DNA of 64,000 bases from Leptidea sinapis (Eukaryota; Arthropoda; Insecta; Lepidoptera; Pieridae). Shown here one piece after another: positions 20,658-31,770 of the stretch (position 1 is its first letter; the number at the start of each line of letters is the position of its first letter). The stretch is from NCBI RefSeq assembly GCF_905404315.1, contig NC_066265.1, positions 27,056,501-27,120,500 on the forward strand, in the 5' to 3' direction. The translations under genes were made by a program, and so were the position numbers. A model generated the notes under the pieces. That model saw nothing but the letters and a program-made list of their open reading frames with translations, had not been told where the DNA came from and made no database searches.

Positions 20658-22590
20658 CACGGTGAGACTTGCCTTAGAATAAACTTCACTGGTATATCTG
20701 TGAGAATTTTCATAGTGCACTATCAGTTTTTGTACTCGATCCAAGGTAATTTAATTTGAATTAATTACTATTGTGGTTTTACTAGTGTTGCCAAATACGG
20801 TTGCAGCTCGGTGTACTTTGAAATCATTTATTTTAATTAATTACGACCACATTACGATAAATCGATATTTGTACATTTTAATTGAAAGAGATTTAACATT
20901 TAATTCGTTCCAGTGCTGTTCTTATACTATTCATATTATTAATCAAATCATAATTTATTATTTTAATAATTTATAAAAGATTGAAAAGTTTTATTGATAA
21001 AATTAAATTAGTAATTAAGAATAATATTTTAAGTTTGCATCAATAATGTTCTGCAGAAGAAATTCAAGTATTCTGTTCTGTATATTACATTCTATTATTG
21101 TATTCTCAAGAATGAGACAGTAACAAAGAATGTTGTGGTAATTATTTTAAGAAAGACAATTGCTACAAGTGTAATCCCCAAGGCTGTCAGTGACATTCCA
21201 CTGAGAAATGTTCACGTTACTAGAAAGATATAGAATGTTCTCGTATTTTCTCATTTATCAAAACTGAAATTCGTTGGAACAGTTAAACAAGAGATGATCT
21301 TTAGACTAGTTTTGTCATCACTGAACGTAACTGAGTAATTTAAAATGAATAATTAGTTTAAAATTGTATTTATAAGTATTTTTAAAGATAAGCTAGTTTC
21401 TTTAAAAAGCTAAATTAAAGATAAATAAGTAATGTTCTGATAGATACATAGAGATAAAACAGTGAGAATATAATATGTTGAGTTAAATTTCTTGGAAATA
21501 AATCTAAAACAATGCTAACATATAGCGTTCCATATGCATCGTACTTGGCACTACTCCAAACTATAATTTCACAAGAGTGATTGCATTTCATGTGAATTTA
21601 ATTATATTATATCAAGTTTGAGTAATTTGCTATCTACGAATATAAGTTTTAATTCGGTTTATATTTTTATTATTATTATAGAAATCCAATAAGATGTCTG
21701 AACATTTAGAAGCCGGTCAGCAGTTAGTACAAAAGACAATGAATCAATTAGTTCAAGAGAAACAAAACACTGGAAGAGTAACTATTCAAGCACGACAAGA
21801 ATTCTCGGAATCATACCAAGAGAGTTACGAAGAAGAATTCGAAGAAGAGACTTTCATTGATCAATATGGAAATAAAACAACAAAGACAAAAGAATCCAGT
21901 AGTGAAAGCAAGGAACATTCTCGAAGTGCTGATGTCAAGGTTAAGGCTACTGGACTGAACGCTGAACAAGTTAAGGCGCTAACTGACTGTGCAAATGAAG
22001 CGGGCCAACTTGCTCTCGATTCTAAGCCAGCCAACTGAACAATGTAAGCTCACACTAACGAAAAAATACTTTAAAAGTATTGAGACTTTCAAATAAATAA
22101 CAAACAGTTTATTGCAAGTCGAACACACAAAGGGTTACGTATTTTCGCTCACGATACAACACAATTTACCTTTTAAATACTTAAATATTTTTTTAATTTA
22201 CAGCGAAAATAGTTTTAGATACTGTATCGAAATTTCAACTATCTAACTATTGTTGTTTATGAAATACAGCACGCTAACAAACATACAGACAAATAGACGA
22301 ATGGACAGATAACATCTTAGTAAAAGAGCTACCGTTGGTTACTCTTGGGTAAAGACCCTTAAAAGCCATTCAGTTTGCCATTGTTCGAGTTGAGTCAGAT
22401 TAAAAGATTTATGTACCAAATATTTTTACGTGTAGAAACTTAACTTTTTATTATTTGTTACAGATGGCCTTTGAATGCGACAATATGAATGTGGTGTTCT
22501 CAAAGTGTTAAAGACTGTGTACAGTGTTCCTGTTCTAATTAAATAATGATAAGTTCAATTCTTAATTAAATAAATGTATTGAAAGTTTAT
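20654..22590 (+). CDS. Three-exon gene for an unrecognised acidic 114-aa protein (coding 21,694-22,038)
   Basis: Exon 1 (about 20,654-20,745) is untranslated and ends CCAAG|GTAAT. Intron 1 ends TTATTATTATAG, so exon 2 starts at 21,682. The ATG at 21,694 opens 114 codons ending TGA at 22,036-22,038; a good donor (AAT|GTAAGC) follows at 22,044. Exon 3 starts at 22,464 after TTGTTACAG and is 3' UTR with AATAAA near 22,567. The protein is rich in Glu, Gln, Ser and Lys: a Gln-rich helix (residues 1-37), a very acidic YQESYEEEFEEET stretch (41-53), a Lys/Ser middle, and a helical C-terminus EQVKALTDCANEAGQLALDS with the single Cys99. No signal peptide or membrane segment; probably intracellular. 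I do not recognise the family. The exon structure and codon use support a real host gene; function unknown. Confidence 0.65.
22225..22365 (+). repeat. Old ACGGAACCCTAAAAA-type repeat in intron 2
   Basis: TTCAACTATCTAACTATTG, ACAGACAAATAGACGAATGG and the end AAAGACCCTTAAAA resemble the repeat at 3390-3560 at low identity. Confidence 0.4.
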
Positions 22591-22640
22591 AGTGCATTTG
22601 TGATTGCGTTCTTCGTTATAAATACCACAGTGTCTTCGAA

Positions 22641-23372
22641 ATGGAGGAGGAGGAAGATGAAAGGAAAAACAGGCGACCAAACCTCGCCGAGTTTAGTTCT
22701 ATAAACGCACGCGTAGTTCACGCTTCATTAGAGGAAGGATTGATTCGCCAACAGATCTCATCTGAATCTAATGATGCAAACACATCTAGTATTTCCGCCA
22801 CCCAGTTTAGTGATAGAAGTTTTGTGTCAAAAACGAGCACTTTCTCTAGAAGCGGCACTTCGAGCTCTAGTCAAGAAGAATGCGAGGTAGCAAAAACAAC
22901 AATAACAAGTGGTCAGTATTTGGCAGCCGCTCGGGTGGAATCAGCTAGGTCGATGGAAAGTCTACGTCCAACTAGCGACGCGTCACCGGCGCGCCCGGCT
23001 AGTTCTTGTACATCAATTCGTATCCATCGCAGTTCTTTTCTGACTGCAAGTGAACGAGATGTGAGAGAATCTCGGGGAGCGCCAGCCAGACGCGCTCTTT
23101 CTGGTGAAGATATGGGAAACTCAGCGGAAAAAAGACGAGGACTTTTTGCCAGTACTGAGCGCCGAGCGTTGCAACAGCTCAGCTTACCTCCGCCCGAGCG
23201 GCGACTGACTATTTTAAGCCCGCACAGTCCAATGGCAATGAGTGAACTACAATGGCCTGCCCCTTCTGGTATTCGTGGCAGGCGGAAGAAAGGAATGGTG
23301 CTACCGAAACTAATATTACCTCGTAGCGATTCCGATGGCTCTGAAGTATTTTTTGAAAGGTGCATTTTTTAA
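22641..23372 (+). CDS. Unrecognised 243-aa Ser/Arg-rich protein or first coding exon
   Basis: The ATG sits in a good eukaryotic context (GAAATGG), and the frame stays open for 243 codons with higher GC than the surroundings, which argues for real coding. The protein begins MEEEEDERKNRRP, then has a Ser/Thr-rich half (SISATQFSDRSF, SRSGTSSSSQEE), an Ala/Arg part with SARSMESLRPTSDASPARP, and a basic end SGIRGRRKKGMVLPKLILPR followed by SDSDGSEVFFE. It looks mostly disordered with many potential phosphorylation sites; no enzyme fold, signal peptide or membrane span. It lies 51 bp after the predicted end of the upstream gene, same strand. A weak donor (GAAAG|GTGCAT) near the end could make it the first exon of a longer gene. 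Function unknown. Confidence 0.55.
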   Translation: MEEEEDERKNRRPNLAEFSSINARVVHASLEEGLIRQQISSESNDANTSSISATQFSDRSFVSKTSTFSRSGTSSSSQEECEVAKTTITSGQYLAAARVESARSMESLRPTSDASPARPASSCTSIRIHRSSFLTASERDVRESRGAPARRALSGEDMGNSAEKRRGLFASTERRALQQLSLPPPERRLTILSPHSPMAMSELQWPAPSGIRGRRKKGMVLPKLILPRSDSDGSEVFFERCIF

Positions 23373-23400
23373 TATCAACATACATTTAGATTAGGCGTTT

Positions 23401-23586
23401 TTTTCTGCCGTGAATCAGTAATGTCTAAGCGTTATTGTGTTTCAGTATGAAGGGCGCAGTAGCTAATGAAATTACTGGGTAAATGAGACTTATCAACTTA
23501 TGTCTCAAGGTGACGAGCGTAAATGTAGAATTTTTGGGTTTTTGTCAACGTCCTGCTCGTCTCGTCCCTTAATGTAATAAAAAAAC
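23401..23586 (+). mobile_element. SINE-like family B, copy 4 (internally deleted)
   Basis: Starts within TTTCTGCCGTGAATCAGTAA and has lost part of its 3' half before CGTCCTGCTCGTCTCGTCCC. Confidence 0.75.
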
Positions 23587-24081
23587 ATAAAGTTTCAACT
23601 ATTCATATTTATATATTTTCTTGAAATATGCGCTTCAAGGGATTATCATTAGATATTGTATGTTTACATCCAGTCAGTTTCTTAATGGTGGTAAATCAAA
23701 ATATATTCATAAATATATTTTGTATATATATATGTATGTATAATATTATATGTTTTAAGCAAATGTAAATCTTCTTCATGAGTTTGTATTTTGTGTTGTA
23801 AAGGTTACATAAAATCAAGCTGAAATATCAGCTTAAATGAATTACTGAATATACAATAAACGCCAAACATGTTTACTGTTATGATTTGAATTTTATTACA
23901 TTAAATTCATGTTCGTGTAAATTTTAACAATAACCTACTGCTTAATTATATACTGTTGCACATGTTTACACTGTTTTCATTTTACTGCAAATACAGATTT
24001 GCCAACTTATTTAAAATTAAAATAAACTACTTATTGTACAATTAAAAACGAATTCACACAGTACCAGTACAGATACCAGTG
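23587..24081. other. AT-rich stretch
   Basis: No gene seen. Confidence 0.4.
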
Positions 24082-24338
24082 GGAGGCTCCTTTACACAGG
24101 ATGCCGGCTAGATTATGGGTACCACAACGGTGCCTATTTCTGCCGTGAAGCAGTAATGTGCGAGCATTGCTATATTTCGGTCTGAAAGCTAGTGAAATTA
24201 CTGGGAAAATGAGACTTAACATCTTATGTATCAATTGTCGAGCGCAGTTATAGTGCCACTCAGAATTTTCGGGTTTTTCAAGAATTCGAGCAGCACTGCA
24301 TTGTCCTGCTCGTCTTGACGTATTGTCATAAAAAAAAC
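24082..24338 (+). mobile_element. SINE-like family B, copy 5
   Basis: Starts GGGAGGCTCCTTTACACAGG; a small deletion near 24,298-24,305; poly(A) at the right. Confidence 0.8.
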
Positions 24339-25399
24339 ACGATTTATGTTTATTTTTGGTCAAAATTTCGGTCTTCTAACGCGCACTTAAAAGTGGTTTT
24401 GTCCTTCAGTTAATATTTTATTAGACTATTATAGTAATCAAGAATTTCTACTATTTCTTTGTTGGTTAGCTATTTAGTCACAATTTAGATTTTTTAACAA
24501 CATCCGGAATTTCATTGTACATCTCATCAATTCACGTAAATTGTCTTTGTGTGTATCTCGTTTTGTATTTTGTGTGTATTTCTTTGATATACTTGTTTTT
24601 AATAAACAATGACACAATATAATTTTCTGGAATCCAGCCAAATCTATGATTTCATCAAAGATATGAAACATGTCAAAAATTTTGCTTTAGCACTAAATCA
24701 AATATAAACATCATTTGAAAGCTTCATACGTCTTGTTTTATTTCTGTTTATAAATTATAATGTTTTAAAATAGACTTTGATATTAAAGGCATGTTACGCA
24801 AACTTGAGCCTTAGTGCAAAAGTTATCTCACACTTCTATGTGCGCGTGCTAGATTATTAAGCTTATAAATAATAGTAATATAAGTTTTCATTAAAGGCAA
24901 AATTACTCAGTATACATATTATGAAACAAATAAGTACTAATATTGTAAGGATAATTGATTATAATCTGGAAAGGTTGATAAAGCTTTTTCTCATCACAGC
25001 ATAGAAATCAGGCACCCTCGATTCAGCAAACATTCCCGAGGCACTGCAGAACCTAGGCAATCCCATCAATATGCGAAAAGCATCATTGTACTGCACGCGC
25101 ATTGCCGTGTATGACTTTTTGAGAAATTTCGTCCAAAGTTGGCAGGTGTAGAAGCACTGGCAATACGCATTTAACAGTACAATCTTGACGGGATTAAGCC
25201 TTTATGTTATGATTTAATAATCATAAAGTACTAAATAACACTGAATAAAACCTAATATAGGTAATTCGGGGTTAAAAGAGTTTTGATATCTTTAAACTAA
25301 AAAGTAGCTAAGTAAGTATTTAAAACTAATAAGCTTATTAATCTAACACGCTCAATATATTTACTAATTAACTAACAATAACTTGTAAGTTAATCTATT
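24339..25399. other. Stretch without a recognisable gene
   Basis: Mixed AT-rich sequence. A less AT-rich block at about 25,005-25,190 has no convincing frame and may be an old repeat. Confidence 0.4.
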
Positions 25400-25850
25400 T
25401 AGCTTAGATTAAGGATTGGTCTCTGCTGCGCTCGAACTAGATACCGCACTACCTGAGAACAATAGCTTTTTTATTACGGCAACTATATTTTGATTCTTAT
25501 GTGCGTGGCATTTTGACACTCAATGGCATATTTCAAATTTCTTAACTCATGTACGCTTCGTGTTATTTTACATTGAAATTAATAAAATATAAAATACTTA
25601 CTGATTATATGTGATCCCAGTGTCTTTCTTATTTCTTGTAGTATTATTTTTACAAAGTTTAACTGCGCCACACGGCATTTTAGTTTAATTATTAGCAAAG
25701 TTTAACAGAACATGTGGCACGTCAAAGATACACATTGTTCGAGACTGGCTCGAGTACGCCCACTAGGGCGTAGTATTAGTTGCCGTACTTTGCGACTACG
25801 TCTGCGGTATCTAGTTGGATAACAACGGGACTAATCCTTACTCTAAGCTA
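25400..25850 (+). mobile_element. TIR element (TAAGGATTGGTC family), full copy
   Basis: The left end TAGCTTAGATTAAGGATTGG matches the inverted right end (CTAATCCTTACTCTAAGCTA) with few mismatches. Inside each end, AACTAGATACCGCA and its reverse form a second inverted block. About 451 bp, non-coding. Partial copies lie at 28.56 and 49.84 kb. It behaves like a MITE; the parent transposase is not in the window. Confidence 0.7.
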
Positions 25851-26305
25851 TTTAGTTTTCTTTTATATTTATTTATATCCTCGTGAATTAGAAAATTGTG
25901 TTTAGATAAGAAATAGCCTTTAACAGTCAAACAAAATTACATGTAATAACATCAGCTACTCATGTTATGATAAGGTTTAATTTGTTGTCAGATAATGTTA
26001 ACTGTATTTTATCAATTCTGCTGATACAATTGGAGTGCTTTAACAGATTAGGATTGATAATTTAGGAAAACAATTTCGCAGTTTATCATTGAATCAAAAT
26101 TATACTCAAAGAGAATTTAAACACTACGTGCAATAATACTGACAAGAACTGCATCATGAGCGAATATTTAAATTGAAATATTTCATGTCTCTGTTTTAGA
26201 AAAAAAAAATCTATCTGTCAAGATGTACCATAGGATCGCGTTCAAGTTGAATTTAAAAACAAATTCTACTTTGAATATTACAATAATAATAATAATATAA
26301 AATTG
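25851..26305. other. AT-rich stretch
   Basis: No gene seen; an A run and a short AAT microsatellite near 26,285. Confidence 0.4.
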
Positions 26306-26309
26306 ATAC

Positions 26310-26640
26310 ACTTTTACACGCATTATCTTGACCCAAACTAGGCATAGTCAGTACTGTGAGTATAAGACAACGATATATTTAATACAATATACTTACTTAA
26401 ACTTACATAAGTACTTATAAACATCCTTGACTCGGAAACAAACATCCATACTCATCATATAAATGTTTGCACCTATCGGGAATCGAACCCTCAGTATATA
26501 TATGGGTCGTCTTAGTGTGAATAACCTACCAACAATTCGATGAGATATGCCTCAAACCTGAGAAGAACTAGATAGTAATACTGAACCATTTTGAAAGTTT
26601 TCTTGGTCATATACAAAGAAAACTTCGTTCTTGGACTCGG
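26310..26640 (-). mobile_element. Composite repeat: LINE-tail piece fused to tRNA-type SINE
   Basis: On the minus strand it reads GTTCTTCTCAGGTTTGAGGC (as in the TTTGAATTTGAA LINE tails), then GGGTTCGATTCCCGATAGGT (B box) and AAACATTTATATGATGAGTA. The same fused order occurs on the plus strand at 46,950-47,275. Confidence 0.7.
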
Positions 26641-26964
26641 GATTCGAACCCTCCCGGGTCCATTTAAATCTGTGAAAAATCATACTTCTAAATAAACTTA
26701 ATGAAAACAAACTATCACATAAGGATTATAATTCAACTTCGATTTTTTCGATTATTCGATTAAATTACACATCGAAAAATTAAAACATGTGATTATTACT
26801 ATTGAAATTTAGTAAGTAATACAGTTACATAAGAAAAAGGAAAAATCTGAAAAACGTTGCATTATTATATTGAGTTTATAAGACCGTAAAACCATGAGCT
26901 TGAAAGACTTAATGTAATTTTTTATGACAAAATATATACTGTACTGGTAATTTAATTTTGATTA

Positions 26965-27180
26965 ACTATCAAAGTCAAAGTCAAAAAAATCTTTATTCAC
27001 TGTAAAACTTAATAAGTTATTTAGTGTAAGTCAGGATGAAGTACAAAAGCTACAATAGCATTCAAATGAGTATAACAATATTCATTAACAAAATTTAGAA
27101 CATTAATTCCAACTATCTTTATCATTCAAATAATCTTTCACATTATGATAGGCCTTAGATGTTAATTATCAATTGGGAGC
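26965..27180 (-). mobile_element. LINE 3' tail (TTTGACTTTGA type), reversed
   Basis: Starts AAAGTCAAAGTCAAAAAAAT, the reverse of a TTTGACTTTGA tail. The rest is unassigned. Confidence 0.5.
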
Positions 27181-27193
27181 TTATTATAACATA

Positions 27194-27512
27194 CTAGCTG
27201 ATCCAGCAAACGTTGTATTGCCGATATTAAAATCGCGATACAAAAGTAACTGTTGATCATAGATGGGTGAAAATTTGAAGTTGTATGTATTTTTTAAAGC
27301 TGACTCATAATCAAACAAATTTAAAAAAAAAATTCAAATAAATTAAAAAAAAAATTCGTGCGACCACCCTTAACATTTACGGGGATGAAAAATAGATGTT
27401 GTCCGATTCTCAGACCTACCCAATATGCACTCAAAATTTCATGAGAATCGGTCAAGCCGTTTCGGAGGAGTTCGGTCCCGCACACCGTGACACGAGAATT
27501 TTATATATTCGA
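27194..27512 (-). mobile_element. Helitron-like non-autonomous element, copy 3
   Basis: Minus-strand ends TC...CTAG, flanked by A and T. Interior as in copy 2. Confidence 0.7.
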
Positions 27513-27903
27513 TAACACAATCCACTTTAAAAGATTTAGCAATTTTACGGAGCCTAGTATACAGTTAAACCCACAGCTTTTGTTCTCGTTTTGTCATCAG
27601 TGCACAAATCATTTTTGATATTAGAACTTAAATACCAAAAGGCAAAGGTAATGCCAGTTACTCAACCTCGCACAGCCTTTAAATTTGTTCGCAAGTATGT
27701 GTAGGTTTCGCCACGTTGTATGAAATATAAAAAACGAAATCACAAACATCGAACTAGTCCATCCCGGATGAAAGATAACGGCACTTTCTCATTACGAGAA
27801 AAGTAACGCTGTGAGATCCAGGCTTAAATGGATTCAATACTCAATTCCCCACGAGTTTATGCTGAGGAGATAGTAGCTGCTTGAACTGTGGAGAAAGGAG
27901 AAT
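27513..27903. other. Stretch without a gene
   Basis: No coding or repeat recognised. Confidence 0.4.
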
Positions 27904-28208
27904 GAGAACGGGTAGATCATTTGGCGTTGTGTATAGAAGTCGCTTCATTGTGTGTCTTCTACCTCATTGAACACGGCGAGTGTTCCAAAGAGCTGACGCG
28001 GCAAATTATGATATCATCCCAACCATTTTTTTCAAGCGGTTTTCAAGGAACTTTCTTCCACGTACAACCAGCTTGGATGAAAGAGAATACGTACACCTTT
28101 CTGAAAAGTTGGCAATGGTAATTCCTCTGGTGTAGCAAGAGAATGTGGTCGGCGGTGATCACTGAACATCCGGTAAGCTCGTTTTGTACTCCTTTTCCAT
28201 AAAAAAAA
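27904..28208 (+). mobile_element. LINE 3' tail (WNELPCAVFPG family), copy 5
   Basis: Extends further upstream than the others and keeps coding text DHLALCIEVASLCVFYLIEH followed by GECSKEL, the 'R.DVASLC.FYR.YHGECS.EL' block found near the end of many insect LINE proteins. Later part reads TFFHVQPAWM and FLKSWQW after several substitutions; poly(A) at the right. Confidence 0.8.
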
Positions 28209-28560
28209 GGGAATGGCAAATATATTTCACAAACTCTTGAAATGATCACAAATACTGAAACAGTAAATATAATTGTCACAATAAAATGCCGAGATTTGAA
28301 TCAACAAAAAATAAAAGTGAACTCAAACAGAAGAATATTTCTCGTTAACCTTTCGTTGTGTCAACGATCTAAAACTCGACGAGATTAACTCGCAAAATAA
28401 TGGACGACATCAAATTTAAATTTAGACACAAATAATTTTGCTTTTTAAAATACGGTAATCCTACTGTGTTTTATTGTATTCTGCTTATTTGTAGATGTGC
28501 ATTATAATAAAATTTGATAAACGATAAGGAAATACAGAAACAGTAATATAATTATAATTA
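28209..28560. other. AT-rich stretch
   Basis: No gene seen. Confidence 0.4.
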
Positions 28561-28562
28561 AC

Positions 28563-28905
28563 TCTTAGACTAAGCATTGGTCTCCGCTACGCTTAAACTA
28601 GATACCGCTCTATCTAAAAACAATAGCTTTTCTATTACGGCAACTATTAGGTGCATAAGTGCGTGGCATCTTGACACTCAATGGCATCTTTCAAATTTTG
28701 TAAAATACGCTTTGTGGTATTTTACATTGAAATTAATAAAATACAAAATACTTACTGATGATATGTGATCCCAGTGTCTTTCTTATTTCTTATAGTATTA
28801 TTTTTACTAAGTTTTACAACGCAACCCGGCATTTTAGTTTCAAATATTAGCAAAGTTTAACAGAACATGTGGCACGTCAACGTTACTCAAAGCATTAGGA
28901 ATTGG
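28563..28905 (+). mobile_element. TIR element (TAAGGATTGGTC family), right end missing
   Basis: Matches the left three-quarters of 25,400-25,850, to AGAACATGTGGCACGTCAA, then stops before the right inverted end. Confidence 0.7.
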
Positions 28906-29317
28906 ATAGTCGTTCCCAAAAAATAGCTCAAATATTCATAAAGAGCTATTTTAGAACATTTCTCTGTCAGAAGATTTGTGCAAGGTGTAATTTCCTTTAC
29001 TCTGTCATCATAATTTAAAGATCAAAGACCAAAGTGAAGTGTTTAAGGGCATGTCTCAACATAGCAAAGCTTGTTTATATTCTTAATTAATCACGCTATT
29101 GTTTTACAAAACATAATTCCAACGTACAATATTAATACACCCAAAGTCTGTGTTTATTGTGTGATAATTAAATTAGACTTACATAAAACTTTTATGAATC
29201 AACATATTTTTATTCAAAAATTGTTCATTTAGTCTTTAAGTACCTATACGTATAGTCAGTAAACGCTTTTATTAATAGAATGAGTATTTATTTAAGTATT
29301 CGTTATTTTTTAGAGTG
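28906..29317. other. AT-rich stretch
   Basis: No gene seen. Confidence 0.4.
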
Positions 29318-29560
29318 ATAAACCTTACTTCTGGGATTAATTACACAAATTAAATTTGAAAACAAAGTTTATGAACGATTCGGGACACGAACCCGCGACC
29401 TATCGCGTTCCCTGCGAGCGCTCTTCCACTGAACCAACCGTTTTAGTGACGTCACCTTCATAAATCTCGATATGTCTTGTTCAACTTTCATATTGTGGCT
29501 TCATTGTGGCGTCCCGCATCGTTCATAAATTTTGTTTTCAAATTTAATTTGTGTTGTTAA
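29318..29560. mobile_element. Foldback element carrying a tRNA-like SINE head, copy 1
   Basis: An inverted repeat of 44 bp, 42 matching, has arms 29,343-29,386 and 29,511-29,554 (outer ends ACACAAATTAAATTTGAAAA and its reverse). Between and partly within the arms the minus strand encodes a tRNA-like unit: GGTTGGTTCAGTGGAAGAGC (A box), GCGGGTTCGTGTCCCG (B box region), with AACGGTT and AATCGTT able to form most of an acceptor stem. The right arm repeats only the 3' end of that tRNA-like unit, in the opposite direction. Confidence 0.75.
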
Positions 29561-29649
29561 AGTATATGTATATAAATAGGTAAAACTGGCATTCACATGT
29601 AAAGCCTGTGAATAGAGAGAGAATATCCGTACTCTGTTAAGTTACTTTT

Positions 29650-29853
29650 ATTTAATGACAGTAAGGGACGAGCAGGACTTTCAGCTGATGGTAATTGATA
29701 CGCCCTTAACAATGCAATGCCGTTCAGGGTTCTTGAAAAGCCCAAAATTTCTGAGCGGCACTGCAATTGCGCTCGTCACCTTGAGACATAAGATGTTAAG
29801 CCTCATTTGCCCAGTAATTTCACTAGCTACGCCGCTCTTCAGACCGAAACACA
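29650..29853 (-). mobile_element. SINE-like family B, copy 6 (5' truncated)
   Basis: Reversed copy, stops at CAGACCGAAACACAGTA. Confidence 0.8.
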
Positions 29854-30164
29854 GTATAAAGTATAAGTATACATATAGTCTATAAGCCTAGAAATTAGTT
29901 TTTATTTCAATAAAAACAAACTAGTAATTTTAAAGCAACGATAGTTTTCGTTTCCGCGTTATTTAAATATTTCATACATATTTTCCATAGGCCCCGTGAC
30001 TTCACAAAATGGCGCGCTGCTCGGAAGCCCACTGTCACGTTAATTAGTGAGTGATGTATTATGACCTCACATCCGTCATCGAGACCTCTCTGCAACGCGT
30101 AGCTAAATTTGCCTTAACTATATTTCGAAAACTATAACGTCCTACCAAAAATATTTTTATTAAA

Positions 30165-30450
30165 AATAGAATGTGACATCACTTATTGAAAGTCATAAAC
30201 TACCACCCATTCCAAACACGAATGCTTCAGGCCTGAGAAGAATGGGGGCAACAATATCAGCGGCCTTTTTTATCCAAAAATATGTATACAAACTAATATT
30301 GTACAATTAAACTAATTATTTAATAGCCGGAGGGCGGTCGCTCCATTCCCAATTTGTGGCATCATTAAGAAAGTCATTTATGTTATAGTTACCTTTACCA
30401 AACAAAGGTTTTTTAAAAATTCTTTTAATTCAATTATGTGTTAATAGAGC
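30165..30450 (-). mobile_element. LINE 3' tail (TTTGAATTTGAA family), copy 4
   Basis: Reversed: AAACTACCACCCATTCCAAA and CAGGCCTGAGAAGAATGGG, with the coding remnant beyond. Confidence 0.65.
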
Positions 30451-30689
30451 ATACTGCAAGTAAAAATCTTAAGTTGATAATATTCTTTATTTTTAACAGA
30501 GTTATATACTTTTAGACATAAAATACTGGTAAGGATAAAAAAAATGTCATTATATATACGAAACTCTGTATTGATGCTTCAAGGAACAAAGGACTTTCTC
30601 AATTTAAACTTATAAAACTGTTGGTTAGTAACAGAAGAGCAAATAATAGATACCAGCTTTTGTCTGCAGCTTTCTTTGCATGGAATTTG

Positions 30690-31000
30690 GTTATGTCAAA
30701 GTGCCTAAGAAACTTTTTAAGATTTCAGGTAAAGCACCTTTTTTTGTACCCGTGACAGCTTTAGTAAGGACCTACTAAAGTTGTCGGGCGTGAATTCGTA
30801 ACCAACCAACAAACTCACATTTACGTTGTCTTCCACATGGTTCGTTCTACAAATCAAAATTTCCATCACGGTAGCGTTCAAACCAAAAGCGCACGGTGCG
30901 TTCATTAGCAGTCCAAACACAACTCGTATTCAACAATTGATAATCGAATGTTGCACATTTTTTAAAAGAAGAACTACACATATCATGTGAAAAAAGTTTC
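30690..31000 (-). pseudogene. mariner-like transposase N-terminal fragment
   Basis: On the minus strand one frame reads CVWTANERTVRFWFERYRDG then NFDL, a stop, and NEPCGRQ. The 'ERT.R.WF.R.RDGNFDL.N.PR.GR' pattern is the helix-turn-helix region of mariner transposases. Downstream the frame is scrambled; the catalytic DD(E/D) region is not seen. About 100 codons at most remain. Confidence 0.65.
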
Positions 31001-31159
31001 GCTCAATAATGTCAAACCATGAAGGTTCTATGTCAATTCGAAGTACCTATTACAATAAAACGGCAATTTCATGCTTTAACCCCTAAAGATCTAGTGACTT
31101 GATATTACAGGTTTATGTGTTCCAAATAGAATTAAAAAAAAAGAGTGTGTTTACTTATG

Positions 31160-31770
31160 TACACGCGTTAGAAGTTATACTTCTTTGGCATATGGAAAAA
31201 TAAATCAAATTTTAACAAATAGTTAAGATCAAAGGTAGTATAAACACTCAGAATTTAAGTTTAATATAAACAAGTATAGATTTTTTTTTTTTTTTATTTA
31301 TACATAAAATGTGTTAATATACCAGAAATATAACAACACAAAAAAAAATATTTTTTAGTTATTAATGTAATAGTTTTTATAACGATGTAAATAAATTATA
31401 CATACCGACAATTAACCTCAAATCTATAACTGCACTCAAAACTGTTTATTCAAATCAGTTATATCACTAATATTCAATATATATAGATATACTAATAAAT
31501 TATTAGTAAATACTATCACCGTCGTATATGAAATTGATTTAAAAAAAACACCGGAATAATATTTATTTATTCACACTGTTTAATTGTACTGTTACGAGAC
31601 ACGTGTTCTAAATATAAAAATACTAGAATATACAACTTGAACATAGTTATCGATTTTCATGCCACCTAGAACTAACTTCACGATGTAGAATTCTGGTGTC
31701 GGTGTGCGCGCGCTTCGTAAAAATTCAATCTCATAATTTTTCTCCATCGCGCCAAAAGAAGTATAACTTC
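31160..31770. repeat. Inverted pair of a short repeat (AGAAGTTATACTTCTTT)
   Basis: TTAGAAGTTATACTTCTTTG near 31,169 and GCCAAAAGAAGTATAACTTC near 31,751 are inverted partners about 580 bp apart. The right one continues into GCGCGCTTCGTAAAAATTC-type sequence. Either one element with decayed ends or two insertions. Confidence 0.4.

Noticed and set aside
22613..22623. TATAAAT just before the 243-codon ORF
   Set aside because: Only about 20 bases upstream of the ATG, too close to act as its core promoter.
22913..23365. 150-codon minus-strand ORF
   Set aside because: Antisense shadow of the Ser/Arg-rich ORF; the plus frame has the better start and composition.
29387..29450. A functional tRNA gene
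   Set aside because: The cloverleaf is imperfect, the unit is partly duplicated in an inverted repeat and a related decayed copy exists; it is a SINE-type head.
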